DNA of 64,000 nucleotides, from positions 62,001 to 126,000 of the forward strand of contig NZ_QEXV01000004.1 of NCBI RefSeq assembly GCF_003122085.1. Reading direction: 5' to 3'. This DNA is from Marinicauda salina (GTDB lineage Bacteria; Pseudomonadota; Alphaproteobacteria; Caulobacterales; Maricaulaceae). The notes under the pieces are model-generated. The model saw only the letters and a list, made by a program, of their open reading frames with translations, was not told where the DNA came from and ran no database searches. Below are positions 1 through 8,371 of this stretch, one piece after another (the first letter of the stretch is position 1; each line of letters starts with the position of its first letter). The position numbers and the translations under genes are program-made.

Positions 1-81
1 GTGCAAGGAGGGCGTACGCCGTTGAAACCCCGGCCGACCGGAGGGAGAGCCGGGGCCTCCGCGCGCCTCTTTGCAGAGAGG

Positions 82-111
82 TCCCGGATCGCGCCGGAGG
101 CGCGTCCGGGA
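82..111. repeat. Short intergenic palindrome (REP-like hairpin)
   Basis: An imperfect inverted repeat: TCCCGGA and CGCGCC are matched across a three-base loop by GGCGCG and TCCGGGA, with one unpaired base. It lies downstream of prmA, in the 200 bases at the window start where I see no gene. It may end the prmA transcript or be one of the dispersed palindromes seen elsewhere in the window. Confidence 0.5.
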
Positions 112-201
112 ATTCAGTTCACTCCGCGCCGTACGCTACGCTCGCGTTCACCGCCTCCAGGGGAGGAGAGAGGGTCGGGGTGAGGGGAAAGGGCCCGCCG
201 C

Positions 202-1080
202 TCACCCCTCTGCCAGCACCAGCGTCGTCCAGCCGTCGAAGCTCTCGCGGCCGGCGACCTTCAGGCCCGCCTTCGCGTAGGCGGTCGCGACGCGCTCGGC
301 CTGTTCGTCGAGCAGGCCCGACAGGATCGCGCGCCCGCCGGGCTTGAGGCGCTCGGCGAGCTGCCTGGCCAGCCGCTCCAGCGGTCCGGCGAGGATGTTG
401 GCCAGGATGAGGTCGAAGCGGGCGTGTTCCAGCTTCGGGCTCTCGAAGCCGTCGGCCTCGAACACGTCGAGATGACCCGCCACGCCGTTCTTCTCGGCGT
501 TGGAGCGCGTCTCCAGCACCGCTTCGCTGTCGATGTCGGAGGCCGCGATCACCGCTTCGGGCCACAGCTTCGCCGCGGCGATGGCGAGCGCGCCGGTGCC
601 GCAGCCGAGATCGAGCACGCTGTGCGGGGCGAAGTCCTTGGCCGCGAGCCGGTCCACGGCGATCAGGCAGCCCTTGGTGGTGCCGTGATGGCCGGTGCCG
701 AAGGCCGGGCCGGCCTCGATCAGGATGCCGGTCTTCTCGGCGGGAACCTTGTCTGCGTCATGCGCGCCGTGGACGACGAAGCGGCCGGCCTCGACCGGCG
801 CCAGGCCCTGAAGCGAGAGCCGCACCCAGTCCTCCTCGGGCAGCGGGCCGAAGCTGACATCGACCGCGTCGCGGTCGAGCCCGATGTCGGCGAGGAAGGC
901 GTCGATCTTCGGCTGGGCGGCGAACAGCACGTCGAGCCGGCCGCGCGCGGGCTCGCCCTGCTCGAACAGCGACCAGGCCAGCGCCGGCGGTTCGTCCATC
1001 GCGTCGAGCCGGTCGTTCGCGGCCTTGAGCGCGTCCATCGGGCCGAGCGCCTCGAGGCGCCAGAGCGCGGTCATCGCCAT
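202..1080 (-). CDS. prmA: Ribosomal protein L11 methyltransferase PrmA
   Basis: A cytoplasmic SAM-dependent methyltransferase that trimethylates lysines of ribosomal protein L11. The 292-residue length fits the family. An N-terminal substrate-recognition part is followed by a Rossmann methyltransferase fold with a SAM-binding motif (DLGCGTGALAIAA). The product-release/active-site segment ANILAGPL stands where other amino-methyltransferases have NPPY. The motif FGTGHHGTT just before the SAM site is diagnostic of PrmA. The ATG is preceded by AGGAG at good spacing. It is transcribed in the same direction as the upstream helicase gene, but 200 bases of palindromic repeat DNA lie between them, so it probably has its own promoter. 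Confidence 0.95.
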   Translation of the reverse strand: MAMTALWRLEALGPMDALKAANDRLDAMDEPPALAWSLFEQGEPARGRLDVLFAAQPKIDAFLADIGLDRDAVDVSFGPLPEEDWVRLSLQGLAPVEAGRFVVHGAHDADKVPAEKTGILIEAGPAFGTGHHGTTKGCLIAVDRLAAKDFAPHSVLDLGCGTGALAIAAAKLWPEAVIAASDIDSEAVLETRSNAEKNGVAGHLDVFEADGFESPKLEHARFDLILANILAGPLERLARQLAERLKPGGRAILSGLLDEQAERVATAYAKAGLKVAGRESFDGWTTLVLAEG

Positions 1081-1190
1081 GGGGAACTCCTGTGTGCGGG
1101 CGCGCCGTCATAGCCCGCCCGCGCGCCGAACGCATCCCGCTTCGCGTCGGTGGGCGGAGGTGCGGATTGTGGGCGGGTTTCCATCGTTTC

Positions 1191-1261
1191 GGCCCTTGGA
1201 CTTGATCCAAGGGCCCAGATCACGGCTGCAAGCTGGGTCCTTGGGTCAGGGCCCAAGGACC
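1191..1261. repeat. Dispersed intergenic palindrome, family A (two hairpins)
   Basis: The first hairpin is GGCCCTTGGA (1191-1200) with TCCAAGGGCC (1206-1215) around CTTGA. The second is GGTCCTTGGG (1236-1245) with CCCAAGGACC (1252-1261). The 21-base core of the first hairpin recurs at 24551-24571, so this is a dispersed element and not a one-off terminator. It lies between the uvrD stop and the prmA start. Confidence 0.65.
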
Positions 1262-1277
1262 GAGAGGCGGGGGCTCC

Positions 1278-3575
1278 CTACGGACATTCCCCCACGAAAC
1301 TCTCGACCACCTTCTTGGTCCCGGCCTTGTCGAAGGCGACGGTGAGCTTGGCGCCGTCGGCGGCCCTGACCGTGCCGTAGCCGAATTTCTGGTGGAAGAC
1401 GCGGTCGCCGGGCTTCCATTTGCCGGTCTCGGACTCGGCGGCGACGATGGTGGCCTGGCCCTCGATGACGCCGGGATCGCGCCGGCGCCCGGCGGCCTTC
1501 GACGCCTGGAAGCGCTTCCAGCCCGGGCTGTCATATGTCGAGCGGAAGGGGTCGGCGGCTTCGCTCACGCCCTCGAAGCCCGGCCCGGCGTCGTAATAGC
1601 CGGTCTCGGACTGCGCCTCGACATGTTCCGCGGGCAGCTCGTCGATGAAGCGCGAGGGGATGACCGACTGCCAGCGCCCGAAGATCATGCGGTTGGCGGT
1701 GAAGGAGATCACCGCGCGCTCGCGCGCCCGGGTGATGCCGACATAGGCCAGCCGGCGCTCCTCCTCGAGGCTCGCCGTCCCGCCCTCGTCGAGCGAACGC
1801 TGCGAGGGAAACACCGTCTCCTCCCAGCCGGGCAGGAAGACGAGGGGGAACTCCAGCCCCTTGGCGGCGTGGAGCGTCATCAGCGAGACCTCGTCGCCGT
1901 CGCCGGCGCGGTCGAGATCGGTGACCAGCGCGACATGCTCGAGATAGCTCTCCAGCGTGTCGAACTCGCCCATCGAGCGGACGAGCTCCTTCAGGTTGTC
2001 GAGCTTGCCGGCGGCCTGCGGGCTCTTGTCCTCGCGCCACATCGCGGTGTAGCCGCTCTCGTCGAGGATGATCTCGGCGAGCTCGTCATGGCGCATGGTC
2101 GCGGCCTGCTCGCGCCAGCGGTCGAGATCGCGCAGGAAGGCCTGGAGCCCGGTGCGCGCCTTGCCGCGGATCTCGTCGGTCTGAACCATCAGCTGCGCGG
2201 CTTCGCTCATGGTGACGCCCGCAGCGCGCGCCGCCGCGGCGATTTTCTGCACGCTCGTATCCCCGATCCCGCGCTTGGGCGTGTTGACGATGCGCTCGAA
2301 GGCGAGGTCGTCGTCGGGGCTGCGCACGAGTCTGAGATAGGCGTGGGCGTCGCGGATCTCGGCGCGCTCGAAGAAGCGCGGGCCCCCGATCACCTTGTAG
2401 GGCAGGCCCAGCATGATGAAGCGGTCCTCGAAGGCGCGCATCTGCCAGGAGGCGCGCACCAGCACCGCGATGTCGGAATGCGCGCCGCCCTTGCGGACAT
2501 GGGCCTCGATCTCGTCGGCGACGAAGCGGGCCTCGGCCTCGCCGTCCCACAGCCCGGAGACGCGGACCTTGTCGCCGCCGTCCTCGTCCTCGGTCCACAG
2601 CGTCTTGCCGAGCCGGGCGCGATTGGCCGCGATCAGCCCCGAGGCCGCGCCGAGAATGTTGCTCGTCGAGCGGTAATTGCGCTCGAGCCGGATCACCGTC
2701 GCGCCGGGAAAATCGGTCTCGAAGCGCAGGATGTTGTCGACTTCCGCGCCGCGCCAGCCATAGATCGACTGGTCGTCGTCGCCCACGCAGCACAGATTGC
2801 CCGAGCCCTGGGCCAGGAGCCGCAGCCAGAGATACTGGGCGACATTGGTGTCCTGGTACTCGTCGACGAGGAGATAGCGGAACTTGCGGTGATACTCCGC
2901 GAGGATGTCCGGGTTGTTCTGGAAGATCGTCAGGTTGTGCAGCAGCAGGTCGCCGAAATCGCAGGCGTTCAGCACCTGCAGGCGCTGCTGGTAGAGCTTG
3001 TAGAGATCGCCGGCCTTGCCGTCGGCGAACTTCCACTTGTCCTCCTCGGGAATGCGGTCGGGCGTCAGCCCCCGGTTCTTCCAGCCGTCGAGCAGGGAGG
3101 CGAAATAGCGCGGCGTCCAGCGCTTGTCGTCGATGTTTTCCGCCTGGAGGATCTGCTTGATCAGGCGCTGCTGGTCGTCGGTGTCGAGGATGGTGAAGCT
3201 CGACTTGAGATCCGCGAGTTCGGCGTGGCGGCGCAGGATCTGGGCGGCGATCGAGTGGAAGGTGCCCAGCCAGGGCAGGCCCTCGACGGCCTCGCCGATG
3301 ATCGAGCCCACGCGTTCCTTCATCTCGCGGGCGGCCTTGTTGGTGAAGGTGACCGCCAGGATCTCCCACGGCCGCGCCTTGCCGGTCGCCAGGATGTGGG
3401 CCAGCCGCGTCGTCAGCACGCGCGTCTTGCCCGTGCCCGCCCCGGCGAGCACCAGCACCGGGCCCTCCGTGGCCTCGACGGCCTTGCGCTGCTCGGGATT
3501 GAGGCCGTCGAGATAGGACGGCGCCGCCTGCGGCGGCCGCGCGCGCGCCTGTTCAGAGATGGAAGGCGTGGTCAT
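1278..3575 (-). CDS. uvrD: UvrD/PcrA-type ATP-dependent DNA helicase
   Basis: A superfamily 1A 3'-5' DNA helicase acting in nucleotide-excision and mismatch repair and in clearing protein-DNA roadblocks. The Walker A loop GAGTGKT is at about residues 45-51, followed by the DEYQDTN Walker B, QSIYGWRGAE, the arginine-containing RLERNYRST and the VGITRARE helicase motif VI. The last 50 residues (GDRVFHQKFGYGTV region) form the Tudor-like tail typical of PcrA/UvrD that contacts RNA polymerase. I place the start at the ATG giving 765 residues. Longer in-frame extension reads through the divergent promoter region and has no family match. The MFS transporter gene upstream diverges from it. Confidence 0.95.
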   Translation of the reverse strand: MTTPSISEQARARPPQAAPSYLDGLNPEQRKAVEATEGPVLVLAGAGTGKTRVLTTRLAHILATGKARPWEILAVTFTNKAAREMKERVGSIIGEAVEGLPWLGTFHSIAAQILRRHAELADLKSSFTILDTDDQQRLIKQILQAENIDDKRWTPRYFASLLDGWKNRGLTPDRIPEEDKWKFADGKAGDLYKLYQQRLQVLNACDFGDLLLHNLTIFQNNPDILAEYHRKFRYLLVDEYQDTNVAQYLWLRLLAQGSGNLCCVGDDDQSIYGWRGAEVDNILRFETDFPGATVIRLERNYRSTSNILGAASGLIAANRARLGKTLWTEDEDGGDKVRVSGLWDGEAEARFVADEIEAHVRKGGAHSDIAVLVRASWQMRAFEDRFIMLGLPYKVIGGPRFFERAEIRDAHAYLRLVRSPDDDLAFERIVNTPKRGIGDTSVQKIAAAARAAGVTMSEAAQLMVQTDEIRGKARTGLQAFLRDLDRWREQAATMRHDELAEIILDESGYTAMWREDKSPQAAGKLDNLKELVRSMGEFDTLESYLEHVALVTDLDRAGDGDEVSLMTLHAAKGLEFPLVFLPGWEETVFPSQRSLDEGGTASLEEERRLAYVGITRARERAVISFTANRMIFGRWQSVIPSRFIDELPAEHVEAQSETGYYDAGPGFEGVSEAADPFRSTYDSPGWKRFQASKAAGRRRDPGVIEGQATIVAAESETGKWKPGDRVFHQKFGYGTVRAADGAKLTVAFDKAGTKKVVESFVGECP

Positions 3576-3738
3576 GGGTCGAGGGGGCTCGCGGCGGCTC
3601 GATTCGAAGAGGAACGAAACTAGCACGCGCTCCCGCGAAGGGCAGGGGCGAAGGGCGCCTCGGCGCCATGTGACCCGCGCCGCCCCCGGTGCTAGGTCTG
3701 CGTGATCGCCAGACCGAGCGAGGGGACGCCAGCCCGAC

Positions 3739-4905
3739 GTGAGTTCAGCAGGACCCGAACAGCCGGAGACGGCCCGGCGCGCGGTCGCGCGCGGCGGGCT
3801 GATCCTGATCGCCAGCGCGATCGTGATCGGCGTGCTCGGCCGCTCGGTCGAGCTGCTGCTGCCGGTCATTCTCGACTCGGCGGGCCGCGCGCTCGACCTC
3901 TCCAACGCCGCGCTCGGCGGCTTCGCCGCCGCCGAGCTGGCCGGCATCACGCTGGCGTCAGTCGCCGGATACCGCCTGGCGCCGCGGCTGGCCCCGGCGC
4001 CGACGGCGATCGCCGGCGCGCTTCTCCTCGCGCTCGCCAACGCGCTGACGCCGTTCGTCGCCACGACCGGCCAGCTCATCGCGTTGCGCTTCGCCGCCGG
4101 CGCGCTGGGGGAGGGGCCGCTGCTGATCGCGGCGATCTCGGTGCTCGGCGCGACGGCGCGGGCGAGCCGGGTCTATGCGATCTTCATGGCCGCCCAGATG
4201 GCGTTCGGCGCCGCGGCGCTCGCCGGGTTCGGCTTCGTCGAGGCGCGCGCGGGCTTCGTCGGCGTGATGGGCGGGCTGGCGGCCCTGAGCGCGTTCGGCG
4301 TGCTGGCCGCATTCGGCCAGCCCTTCAGGGGCCCGCTCGCCGCACCGCCCGCCGCGCCGCGAAACGGCGGGGCGGGGCTGCGCGGCTGGGCCGCGCTCAC
4401 GGGCATGGGGCTTTTCCATATCGGCGTGTCGGCGCTGTGGGCCTTTCTCCAGCAAAAGGCCGGCGCGCTCGGCTTGTCGCCGGCGACGGGCGGGCTCTTG
4501 CTGTCGATCATGATGGGAAGCGGGCTCGCCGGCACGGCCTGGGTGATGGGGCCCGGCGCGGCGCGGCGCTCGCTCGGCCTGACCTGCCTGGCGCTGGGGC
4601 TGGCCGGACCGGCGGCCGTGCTGGCGGGGGGACCGGCGCTCTATCTCGCCGCGGGCGTCGTGCTGATGATCGCTTGGAACATCTCCGTGCCCCACCAGAT
4701 CGCCCAGCTCGGCCAGGATCTCGACGCGCGCGGCCTGCTCCCGCTCGTGCCGGGCTTCCAGGGCGTGGGGCTGGCGGCGGGTCCCGCGATCGCCGGGCTC
4801 GTGAGCGCGCCGGGCGAGTATCGCGCGGTCGCCGGCATCGTGGCGCTGGCCGCCGCGGCGAGCGCGGCGTGTTTCCTGTACGCCGGGGGGCGGCTAAGGT
4901 CCTGA
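3739..4905 (+). CDS. MFS-type transporter
   Basis: A 388-residue inner-membrane protein with about twelve hydrophobic helices and the alanine/glycine-rich composition of major facilitator permeases. The first half contains the helix 2-3 loop GYRLAPRLAPAP, in the place of the MFS GxxxDRxGRR loop, and the second half repeats the helix pattern after a short cytoplasmic stretch near residue 200. The start is GTG, chosen because hydrophobic sequence begins soon after it and uvrD diverges upstream. The substrate cannot be told from sequence. The next gene follows after 23 bases on the same strand, so the two are probably cotranscribed. Confidence 0.7.
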   Translation: MSSAGPEQPETARRAVARGGLILIASAIVIGVLGRSVELLLPVILDSAGRALDLSNAALGGFAAAELAGITLASVAGYRLAPRLAPAPTAIAGALLLALANALTPFVATTGQLIALRFAAGALGEGPLLIAAISVLGATARASRVYAIFMAAQMAFGAAALAGFGFVEARAGFVGVMGGLAALSAFGVLAAFGQPFRGPLAAPPAAPRNGGAGLRGWAALTGMGLFHIGVSALWAFLQQKAGALGLSPATGGLLLSIMMGSGLAGTAWVMGPGAARRSLGLTCLALGLAGPAAVLAGGPALYLAAGVVLMIAWNISVPHQIAQLGQDLDARGLLPLVPGFQGVGLAAGPAIAGLVSAPGEYRAVAGIVALAAAASAACFLYAGGRLRS

Positions 4906-4928
4906 TCGCGCCGAGGGGAGGGCGGGCG

Positions 4929-5591
4929 ATGTTCTACCAGAAATACTGCGCGAAGATCATTTCCGACATGACCCAGGTCGTGGTCGCGATCGGGCTGATC
5001 ACGGTGCTGTCGAACTATGTCCGCAGCGGGCTGATGGACGCCGGGCTGTGGGCGGAGCCGGACTTTTGGCAGCGCTGGGCGCTGCTGGTCGTGACCATCC
5101 TGTTCGCGTCCTATCACCTGATCGCCTACACCGCCGATCTCGCCTGCGAGCCCGCCGACACGGCCTGGGCGGCCGGCGATCGCAGCCCGAGCAAGATCAT
5201 CGTCCTGTTTCTCGTCGATCTCGCCGGCCTCGGCGCGCTGGGTGCGATGTTCGCCGTGCTCGCCGTCGGCGGGGCGGCGGGAATCGAACGCTTCGCGGTG
5301 GAGTGGCCGGCGCTGTCATGGCTGGCCGGCTTCGCCGCGACCTGGCACGGGCTCAACGTCGTCTGGCACGTGCTGGCGGGATCGCGCTGGAGCGCCTGGG
5401 GATCGCATTTCGGGTTCGGCGCGCTGTTCGCGGGCCTGGCGGCCTGGGCGCACCTGTCGGCGCATGACCGGCTCGCCCTGCCGGCCGCGCAGGTCGAGGA
5501 CCTCTGGATCCTCGCCTTCGCCGGCGTCGTGCTCATGCTCTATTTCACGCGCGGGCGACGGCTGATCCGCACCGCGCTGAGCCAGCACTGA
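4929..5591 (+). CDS. Polytopic membrane protein of unknown function
   Basis: A 220-residue inner-membrane protein with five or six predicted helices (for example VVVAIGLITVLS near residue 20, then segments near 55, 95, 140, 165 and 195) and few charged residues between them. An aromatic-rich first helix region and a C-terminal FTRGRRLIR patch follow the positive-inside rule. GGGAGGGCGGGCG precedes the ATG. It follows the MFS gene closely and probably shares its transcript. I do not recognise the family and assign no function. Confidence 0.6.
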   Translation: MFYQKYCAKIISDMTQVVVAIGLITVLSNYVRSGLMDAGLWAEPDFWQRWALLVVTILFASYHLIAYTADLACEPADTAWAAGDRSPSKIIVLFLVDLAGLGALGAMFAVLAVGGAAGIERFAVEWPALSWLAGFAATWHGLNVVWHVLAGSRWSAWGSHFGFGALFAGLAAWAHLSAHDRLALPAAQVEDLWILAFAGVVLMLYFTRGRRLIRTALSQH

Positions 5592-5599
5592 GCCAGGCG

Positions 5600-5917
5600 T
5601 CAGGCTGCGACGACCTTCACCTCCGCCTCGATTTCGGCCCAGCGCCCCCGGCGCAGCGCCGCGATGTCATGGGTCTGCTGCAGGTTCAGCCAGAACTGCG
5701 CCGAGGTTCCGAACGCCTTGCCGAGCCGGACTGCGAGTTCGGTGGAGACGGACTGCTTGCCCGCGATGAAGCGCGACAGGTTGGACGGGCTGATTCCGAG
5801 CGCGTCGGCGACCGCCCGGTTGGACAGGCCGAGCGGTGCGATGAACTCGTCGCGAAGATAGGCGCCGGGATGGACGACGATGCCGACGACGCCGTCCTCG
5901 GCGGGGATGCGGGTCAT
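5600..5917 (-). CDS. higA: HigA-type antitoxin (XRE family)
   Basis: A 105-residue DNA-binding antitoxin of the HigA/VapI branch. The N-terminus HPGAYLRDEFIAPLGLS leads into a helix-turn-helix (NRAVADALGISPSNLSRFIAGK, residues 33-54), followed by LGKAFGTSAQFWLNLQ, the signature of this antitoxin class. GGGAGG precedes the ATG. In HigBA modules the toxin gene comes first and the antitoxin second, as here. The toxin frame just upstream is broken, so the antitoxin may now be an orphan repressor of its own promoter. It converges with the membrane protein gene at 4929-5591. Confidence 0.88.
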   Translation of the reverse strand: MTRIPAEDGVVGIVVHPGAYLRDEFIAPLGLSNRAVADALGISPSNLSRFIAGKQSVSTELAVRLGKAFGTSAQFWLNLQQTHDIAALRRGRWAEIEAEVKVVAA

Positions 5918-5928
5918 GGCGGGCCTCC

Positions 5929-6220
5929 CTAGTGATAGTCCGTTATCTCGACGCGCTCCGGGCCGGCGTCCGTCCATTCGAAGCAGACCCGCCACTGCGC
6001 GTTGATCCGGATCGCGTGCTGGCCCGCGCGATCGCCCTTCAGCGCCTCGAGCCGGTTTCCCGGCGGCGAGCGAAGATCGTCGAGCCGGGTCGCTGAAGGC
6101 GCGCGACGAGGCCGGCTTGCGCGCCGCGACGTCTTGCGTCCCGGCCCATCCGCATCCCTTGGGCGTCCGGCCGGTCTCGTAGAACGCCTTCGTGAGCTTG
6201 CACGCCCAGCTCCGGATCAT
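5929..6220 (-). pseudogene. higB: Frameshifted HigB/RelE-type toxin
   Basis: The first half, starting [18 protein letters not shown] and running to about AARK, is a normal HigB start in the frame ending at 6218. The second half, [19 protein letters not shown] through WRVCFEW to DYH and a TAG, is in a different frame ending at 5929. The span is 292 bases, one more than a multiple of three, so a single-base insertion (or two-base deletion) between the two blocks disrupts a roughly 95-residue ribosome-dependent mRNA interferase. Antitoxin and promoter remain intact. A sequencing error or programmed frameshift is possible but less likely. Confidence 0.78.
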
Positions 6221-6226
6221 GCACCA

Positions 6227-6255
6227 AGATTATTGCGCGTTGCGCAACGCGTCAA
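6227..6255 (-). promoter_or_regulatory. higBA promoter with operator in the spacer
   Basis: Reading the minus strand, TTGACG (6255-6250) and TAATCT (6232-6227) are separated by exactly 17 bases. The spacer and the edge of the -35 box hold a perfect 16-base palindrome, CGCGTTGCGCAACGCG (6251-6236), a good candidate HigA operator. Only six bases separate the -10 box from the higB ATG, so the transcript would be leaderless or nearly so. Confidence 0.65.
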
Positions 6256-6256
6256 G

Positions 6257-7930
6257 TCATCGATGCTCCTCGGCGTGGGCGCGCGCCAGCGCGTCGGCGT
6301 AGGCCGCATGCGCGTCGGCCTTGGAGATATAGCCCGTGATCGGCTGGTCGCCGGAGCGCGCGCGGACCGGCGCGCCGTCGAGCTTCTCCGCGGAGAGGAA
6401 GCCCATCACCCGGCCGAGATAGTCGTCCTCGTAGAGCGCGGGCTCGTCCATCTCGCCGGTGATGTCGGAGGCGTCGAGCGGGCTCATGATGTCGCGGGCG
6501 CGGATCGTCTGCAGGATGACGCGCGCATTGCCTTCGGTGAGATCGTAGCCGTGGCGCTCGACCTGCTTGTGGAAGAAGGAGCCCTTGGTGACGCTGGTGG
6601 TGATGACCGTCGCGAGCGAGACGGCGACCAGCAGCGCGATCGAGGCCTCGTAGCTCGCCGTCAGCTCGAACACGATCAGCGTCGTCGACAGCGGCGCGCC
6701 GAGCACCGCGCCGGAGACCGCGCCCATGCCGACGACGGCGAAGAAGGCGCTCGAGGAGGCCTGCTCGCCTAGCGTCTGGGCGACGATCGCGCCGAACAGC
6801 CCGCCGACCATGGCGCCGAGATAGAGCGAGGGCGAGAACACCCCGCCGCCGAAGCGGAAGCCGAGCGTGATCACCGTGGCGACCAGCTTCACCGCGATCA
6901 GCGCGACCAGCAGGCCGATCCCGTAGGCGCCGGCGAGCGCATTGGCGGTGGCCTCGTAGCCGACGCCGAGGACCTCCGGCACGAAGGCGCCGATCAGCCC
7001 GACGATGACCCCGCCCACCGGGGGCAGCGCCCAGAGAGGCCAGTGGATCTTCTTCGCCTGCTCGGCGACCAGGCGCGGCGCGGCGTTGGCCGCCAGGATG
7101 AAGGGAATGGCCACGCCGGCCGCGGCCAGGCCCAGCGGCACCACGGCGAGGAAGTCGGCGATCGAGGCCGGCTCGATCGTCGGCACGGGGAAGGCGGGCG
7201 TGGCGCCGAAATGGATGCGCGCAAGCACTGCGCCGGTGACGCTCGCCGCGGCGACCGGGGCGATGGACCTGAGCGCGTAATGGCCCAGTATGACCTCGAA
7301 GGCGAACAGGGCGCCGGCGACGGGGGCGTTGAAGCTCGCCGAGACCGCCGCCGCCGCGCCGCAGGCGAGCATGATGCGCGCCGCCCGCGCCGGCAGGCCC
7401 AGCAGCTTCGTGAACACCGCCGCCAGGGTCGCGCCCAGATGCACCGCCGGACCCTCGCGTCCCGCCGACAGCCCGCCGCCGAGCGAGACCGCTGCGATCG
7501 CAGCCGAGAGCAGGCCGGGGGCGGTGTTCATCTTGCCGGCCCGGACCGCCCGGGCCTCGATGACGTCGGCGACGACGAGGGGGTGGGTCTCGGGCAGCCA
7601 TTTCATCCGCTCGCCGAGAAAGAGCAGGGCCGACACGGCGACTCCGGCCAGAAAGGTCGCCGCGATGATGTGAAGCGCGTCCAGCTCGGCGGCGCGGCTG
7701 GCGAGGTTCTCCGAGAACGCGCCGAAGGCGCCGAGCTGGACGGTCTGGATGGCGAGCCTCAGTCCGAGCGCGCCGTAGCCGGCGATCACGCCGACGACCA
7801 GCGCCATCAGCCACAGCGCCGGCGAGCGGCCTTCGCTGAAGCCGCGGCGAACCCACGCCTGCAGACGGATCAATTGCGCGCCGAGGCCCTTCGGCGCCTG
7901 CTCCCCCGACTCGCCCGTCGTTTCGCTCAT
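6257..7930 (-). CDS. ClC-family chloride channel/transporter
   Basis: A 557-residue inner-membrane protein of the ClC superfamily with the gating segment GREGPAVHLG (gating glutamate near residue 159), FNAPVAGALFAFE, GGGVFSPSLYLGA and the Tyr-bearing GAPLSTTLIVFELTASYE. The proton-pathway glutamate of exchangers is Val here (FEV, near residue 213), as in ClC channels. The usual GSGIP chloride-binding motif is degenerate (region THPLVVADVIEA). A soluble C-terminal part of about 100 residues includes RARDIMSPLDASD, which looks like a partial CBS region. I chose the ATG; a TTG four codons upstream lies too close to GGAGG. The physiological ion and direction are inferred from the family only. Confidence 0.88.
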   Translation of the reverse strand: MSETTGESGEQAPKGLGAQLIRLQAWVRRGFSEGRSPALWLMALVVGVIAGYGALGLRLAIQTVQLGAFGAFSENLASRAAELDALHIIAATFLAGVAVSALLFLGERMKWLPETHPLVVADVIEARAVRAGKMNTAPGLLSAAIAAVSLGGGLSAGREGPAVHLGATLAAVFTKLLGLPARAARIMLACGAAAAVSASFNAPVAGALFAFEVILGHYALRSIAPVAAASVTGAVLARIHFGATPAFPVPTIEPASIADFLAVVPLGLAAAGVAIPFILAANAAPRLVAEQAKKIHWPLWALPPVGGVIVGLIGAFVPEVLGVGYEATANALAGAYGIGLLVALIAVKLVATVITLGFRFGGGVFSPSLYLGAMVGGLFGAIVAQTLGEQASSSAFFAVVGMGAVSGAVLGAPLSTTLIVFELTASYEASIALLVAVSLATVITTSVTKGSFFHKQVERHGYDLTEGNARVILQTIRARDIMSPLDASDITGEMDEPALYEDDYLGRVMGFLSAEKLDGAPVRARSGDQPITGYISKADAHAAYADALARAHAEEHR

Positions 7931-7961
7931 GGACCCGTTCAACGGCCTCCGCCGCCGAGGG

Positions 7962-8186
7962 TCAAGGCCGCGCGGCCTGAACGCGCCTCAGCGCCCAGAC
8001 CCGCGCCGCGCTCGACAGCGGCTGATCGGGGTCGGTCTCGACGCGCGCCTCGTCGATCATGCGCACGAGGCTCGCCAGCGACCGGCCGTCCTCGCGGGCG
8101 GCCGCGTCGAGCACCGCCCAGAACTCCGGCTCCAGCGCCAGCGAGGTGGCGTGGCCGGAGATCGTCAGCGAGCGCTTTTCGAGCAT
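7962..8186 (-). CDS. Ribbon-helix-helix domain protein (RHH_4 type)
   Basis: A 74-residue protein starting KRSLTISGHATSLALEPEFW, which matches the strand and first helix of the alphaproteobacterial RHH_4 family. DGRSLASLVRMIDEARV gives the second helix. Such proteins are small dimeric DNA-binding regulators. It lies downstream of fumC on the same strand, a neighbourhood I associate with this family, but 185 bases of palindromic repeat DNA separate the two. The target is unknown. It ends 31 bases before the clc start, so cotranscription with clc is possible. Confidence 0.75.
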   Translation of the reverse strand: MLEKRSLTISGHATSLALEPEFWAVLDAAAREDGRSLASLVRMIDEARVETDPDQPLSSAARVWALRRVQAARP

Positions 8187-8221
8187 GGGCGGGTCCGAAT
8201 CTGCATCGGCGGCGGCTGGCT

Positions 8222-8357
8222 CCCCTCCCTCCCCTTGATGGGGAGGGACGACCGCGAAGCGGTCGGGGTGGGGTGAGAGTCGAGAGACGCCTTACGTTCG
8301 CCCCCCACCCGGCCCGGCCTGACGGCCGGTCCACCCTCGCCACGAGGGGGAGGGAGG
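8222..8357. repeat. Dispersed palindromic repeat, family B (two inverted copies)
   Basis: One copy reads CCCTCCCC (8227-8234), TTGAT, GGGGAGGG (8240-8247), then GACCGC-GAA-GCGGTC (8250-8264) and GGGTGGGG. A second, diverged copy follows in the opposite orientation from about 8301 to 8357, with GGCCGG arms. A third copy is at 24477-24533. The pair fills the gap between fumC and the RHH gene. No gene is visible here. Confidence 0.65.
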
Positions 8358-8371
8358 AAGCGCGGCGGGCG

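Noticed and set aside
1392-3623. Long plus-strand open frame of 743 codons antisense to uvrD
   Set aside because: Its product is low-complexity and lacks family resemblance, while the minus strand has all helicase motifs. Long antisense frames are expected in GC-rich DNA.
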